A program made the translations under genes and the position numbers. Shown here in pieces: positions 24,444-26,055 of a stretch of 26,055 nucleotides of DNA; the first letter of the stretch is position 1; each line of letters begins with the position of its first letter. The notes under the pieces are model-generated. The model made no database searches and had not been told where the DNA came from. It saw only the letters and a program-made list of their open reading frames with translations. The DNA is taken from contig JAOZRM010000008.1 of the NCBI GenBank assembly GCA_029940175.1, positions 1 to 26,055 on the forward strand, read 5' to 3'. The DNA comes from Candidatus Sabulitectum sp. (GTDB lineage: Bacteria; Fermentibacterota; Fermentibacteria; Fermentibacterales; JCC-6).

Positions 24444-25361
24444 TTACAACCGAAGCCCCCATCCCCGATCAGGTACCCATGCTTCTTCAAAGGGAGCATT
24501 CAATTGAAGACTTTCGATGACAGGAGCGATGAAGACAGCTATGTCGGCGATAACAGCAGATATGTCACCAACTGGTATGTCGGGCTTTGACCTTTTTACA
24601 AAGGCTATCCATTGAACGGTTTTCTGAGGGTCTTCGTAAAAAGCGGGTGTTAACGCGAAGGGTGTGGACAGCGGAAATGTTGTGCGTCGCCGTTCGAAGG
24701 TATTCTCCAGCGCTTTTCGTAAAATATTCCCCTCGAACGAGAAGAGTCTGGATAGCAGCCAGATATCATAAAAGTCTTTCATTCGGCTGTTAGCCAGGCC
24801 GAGTTTGACCATTGCTTCCACCTTTTCGGCCACCAGCGTATATCGAGGATAGGCTTTCAAGAGCGGTGGGGGAGCATCAAAAAGGGTTGGATATTCGATC
24901 TGTTCAGGGGCTGGTGTTACCGCATCTCCGAAGCCGATATCAACCTGGAGAGGAATCCGGGCCTGATTGAGCATACCGACCAGGGTGATTCGCACGCCAC
25001 CGTATTCTCGGTCTTCACGGATATCCTCCGCATTCAGAGATTCCGGCAGATAGATCATGCCATCACCCTGAAACTCGATGCTGCAGATATCTCGGAATAC
25101 ATCAGCGAGCTGTTTGATATCGGAATTACCGAATCCCAAAAAATCCGCATCTCTGGTGACTCGGTAATTATGTCCTTTCCAAACCAGAAACAGACTGGCT
25201 CCTTTCAGAATGAACCGGTCATTGTGGGACGAGACGCTGAGCCGGTAAAGGAATCGCTCCATGCCGTAACGGGAGAGCAGAAGATTGAAATCTTCCTTGT
25301 TGGTTTTGGCACGCTTCAGAAGCCGCTGAAAGATTGAGTGTGCAACGTTTTTCTTGCTCAT
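24444..25361 (-). CDS. abiEii: AbiEii-type nucleotidyltransferase toxin (type IV TA)
   Basis: The 305-residue protein of the AbiEii/AbiGii (DUF1814) family is a nucleotidyltransferase that in studied members modifies tRNA or related RNA and stops growth. Family motifs are present: FILKGASLF at 50-58, the catalytic TRDADF (about 69-74) with its Asp-x-Asp pair, a third acidic strand LQVDIGFGD (about 138-146), and the helix KVEAMVKLGLANSRMKDFYDIWLL (about 180-203). The C-terminal FEEAWVPDRGWG matches the usual Trp-containing end. It appears intact. The ATG overlaps the antitoxin stop (ATGA), so the antitoxin is made first and translation is coupled. Confidence 0.93.
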   Translation of the reverse strand: MSKKNVAHSIFQRLLKRAKTNKEDFNLLLSRYGMERFLYRLSVSSHNDRFILKGASLFLVWKGHNYRVTRDADFLGFGNSDIKQLADVFRDICSIEFQGDGMIYLPESLNAEDIREDREYGGVRITLVGMLNQARIPLQVDIGFGDAVTPAPEQIEYPTLFDAPPPLLKAYPRYTLVAEKVEAMVKLGLANSRMKDFYDIWLLSRLFSFEGNILRKALENTFERRRTTFPLSTPFALTPAFYEDPQKTVQWIAFVKRSKPDIPVGDISAVIADIAVFIAPVIESLQLNAPFEEAWVPDRGWGLRL

Positions 25362-25954
25362 ACAATTGCCTCCATGTATGGGCGCATGATTTTTGACACT
25401 CTGTCGATTCCAGCGGCCATCACCATCTCATCCATGGTGACTTTACGCGAGCGCCATGCCTCACGGAGTGCTTCAATAGCCACATCGAGACCGACCTTGT
25501 TGCGGAACTTGAAGCAGTCAGCAACTGTCTTTGCCGGGCTGTAGATTTTAACCACCACGCCGTTTATGACATGCTCCTGAATACCGAACGTATAGGCGGG
25601 TCCTGATACATAGCTCAGATTAAGCGGTGGGTATTCTACATTCGGTCTCCAAGAGCCTCTAGGGATGGTTAGCCATATCTGATGAGGAATCTGAGTGGTA
25701 ATTTCATGGTAGCTCAGGGCGGAAATAAGACAAACGACGGCCTTAGGCAGCCTTTTCGCAACCTCCGCCAGAGTCGAGTTCTCAGTTACAGGAGCTTCCG
25801 GAAGGGTGTAGAGTCCCACAGCGCTCTTTGCTAGAAGCCCCTCACTGTGCATTCGGTACAGATAGTTTCGGGAAATACCCGCCACCTCAACATCTTTAGC
25901 TCGGATAATACCTTTTTTTCTGGCAAGTTCCAGTATCTGTTGTTGTCGACTCAT
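25358..25954 (-). CDS. abiEi: AbiEi-type antitoxin / transcriptional repressor
   Basis: The 198-residue cognate antitoxin has an N-terminal winged-HTH domain (about 1-60: ILELARKKGIIRAKDVEVAGISRNYLYRMHSEGLL, then the wing GLYTLP). The C-terminal antitoxin domain includes PKAVVCLISALSYHEITTQIPHQIWLTIPRG and the late motif KIYSPAKTVADCFKFRNKVGLDVAIEALREAW. AbiEi proteins repress their own operon through inverted repeats, and here a long inverted repeat covers the promoter. The ATG at 25954 has AAGGAG five to six bases upstream; the open frame beyond it (to 26035) is the regulatory region. Confidence 0.93.
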   Translation of the reverse strand: MSRQQQILELARKKGIIRAKDVEVAGISRNYLYRMHSEGLLAKSAVGLYTLPEAPVTENSTLAEVAKRLPKAVVCLISALSYHEITTQIPHQIWLTIPRGSWRPNVEYPPLNLSYVSGPAYTFGIQEHVINGVVVKIYSPAKTVADCFKFRNKVGLDVAIEALREAWRSRKVTMDEMVMAAGIDRVSKIMRPYMEAIV

Positions 25955-25966
25955 GGAAGCTCCTTT

Positions 25967-26011
25967 ATGCAAATCCTCTTCAAATATACAAAAGTGAAGA
26001 GGATATGCAAT
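25967..26011 (-). promoter_or_regulatory. AbiE operon promoter within a long inverted repeat (probable AbiEi operator)
   Basis: The inverted repeat arms are 25967-25982 (ATGCAAATCCTCTTCA) and 25995-26010 (TGAAGAGGATATGCAA). They match at 14 of 16 positions and are separated by 12 bases. Read on the minus strand, the distal arm holds a -35 box TTGCAT (26010-26005). After 16 bases comes the -10 box TATATT (25988-25983) in the spacer, and the proximal arm covers the start site near 25976. A repressor bound to both arms would block the polymerase. Confidence 0.7.
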
Positions 26012-26055
26012 ACCTGGATGATCCTGCATCAACACTGGTCAAGAAAAATTCCGGT

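Noticed and set aside
24293..24499. 68-codon minus-strand frame running across the end of abiEii
   Set aside because: Its first third is an out-of-frame reading of the AbiEii C-terminus, and the rest shows no recognisable pattern or ribosome site.
1..26055. CRISPR array, rRNA, insertion sequence or prophage
   Set aside because: No regularly spaced repeats, no rRNA-like tracts, and no transposase or phage structural gene was found on either strand.

Overview
The window is a piece of a bacterial chromosome of moderate G+C. It is densely packed with housekeeping genes for about 23.8 kb and then passes into a short accessory segment. Lipoprotein and SurA-type periplasmic chaperones, a MepM-like murein endopeptidase, FtsEX, YajC and an uncoupled HD-GYP sensor point to a diderm (Gram-negative type) organism. 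The tandem adenylate kinase, the multi-paralogue SurA cluster and the frequent TTG/GTG starts fit a poorly sampled lineage, perhaps near the FCB superphylum or a candidate phylum such as Fermentibacteria. That placement is an inference from gene content only. No rRNA, tRNA, CRISPR array or insertion sequence was seen.

Layout. (1) 1-1793, plus strand: the 3' end of a DUF3298-like gene, a two-domain adenylate kinase whose second half has lost key catalytic residues, and a small amphi-Trp protein. (2) 1809-3044, minus strand: tyrosyl-tRNA synthetase, with a near-consensus promoter in the short divergent gap before upp. (3) 3137-17407, plus strand: a nearly continuous run of upp, a MepM-like M23 peptidase, mfd, four consecutive SurA/parvulin-like genes, an S4-domain protein, ftsE, ftsX, yajC, def, fmt and a DUF116 protein. 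Most junctions overlap or are only a few bases apart, so translational coupling is likely. The themes are envelope biogenesis (chaperones, FtsEX, YajC, M23), transcription-coupled repair, and the formyl-methionine cycle (def/fmt). (4) 17412-20985, minus strand: an oligoendopeptidase F gene overlapping a triple-PAS HD-GYP c-di-GMP phosphodiesterase. (5) 21145-23047: an MFS transporter that overlaps, tail to tail, a PAS-GAF sensor with no output domain.

(6) 23.05-24.44 kb is a lower-density stretch. It holds a start-less coding remnant, a small secreted orphan with its own promoter, a terminator-like hairpin, and an orphan helix-turn-helix frame of the type seen beside recombinases. (7) 24444-25954, minus strand: a complete AbiE-type (type IV) toxin-antitoxin pair. 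The antitoxin gene comes first and overlaps the AbiEii nucleotidyltransferase gene by ATGA. The promoter is embedded in a long inverted repeat that is the probable AbiEi operator.

The most unusual observations are the adenylate kinase with a pseudo-enzyme half, the four-gene periplasmic chaperone cassette with different membrane anchoring for each member, and the legible operator-promoter of the AbiE module.
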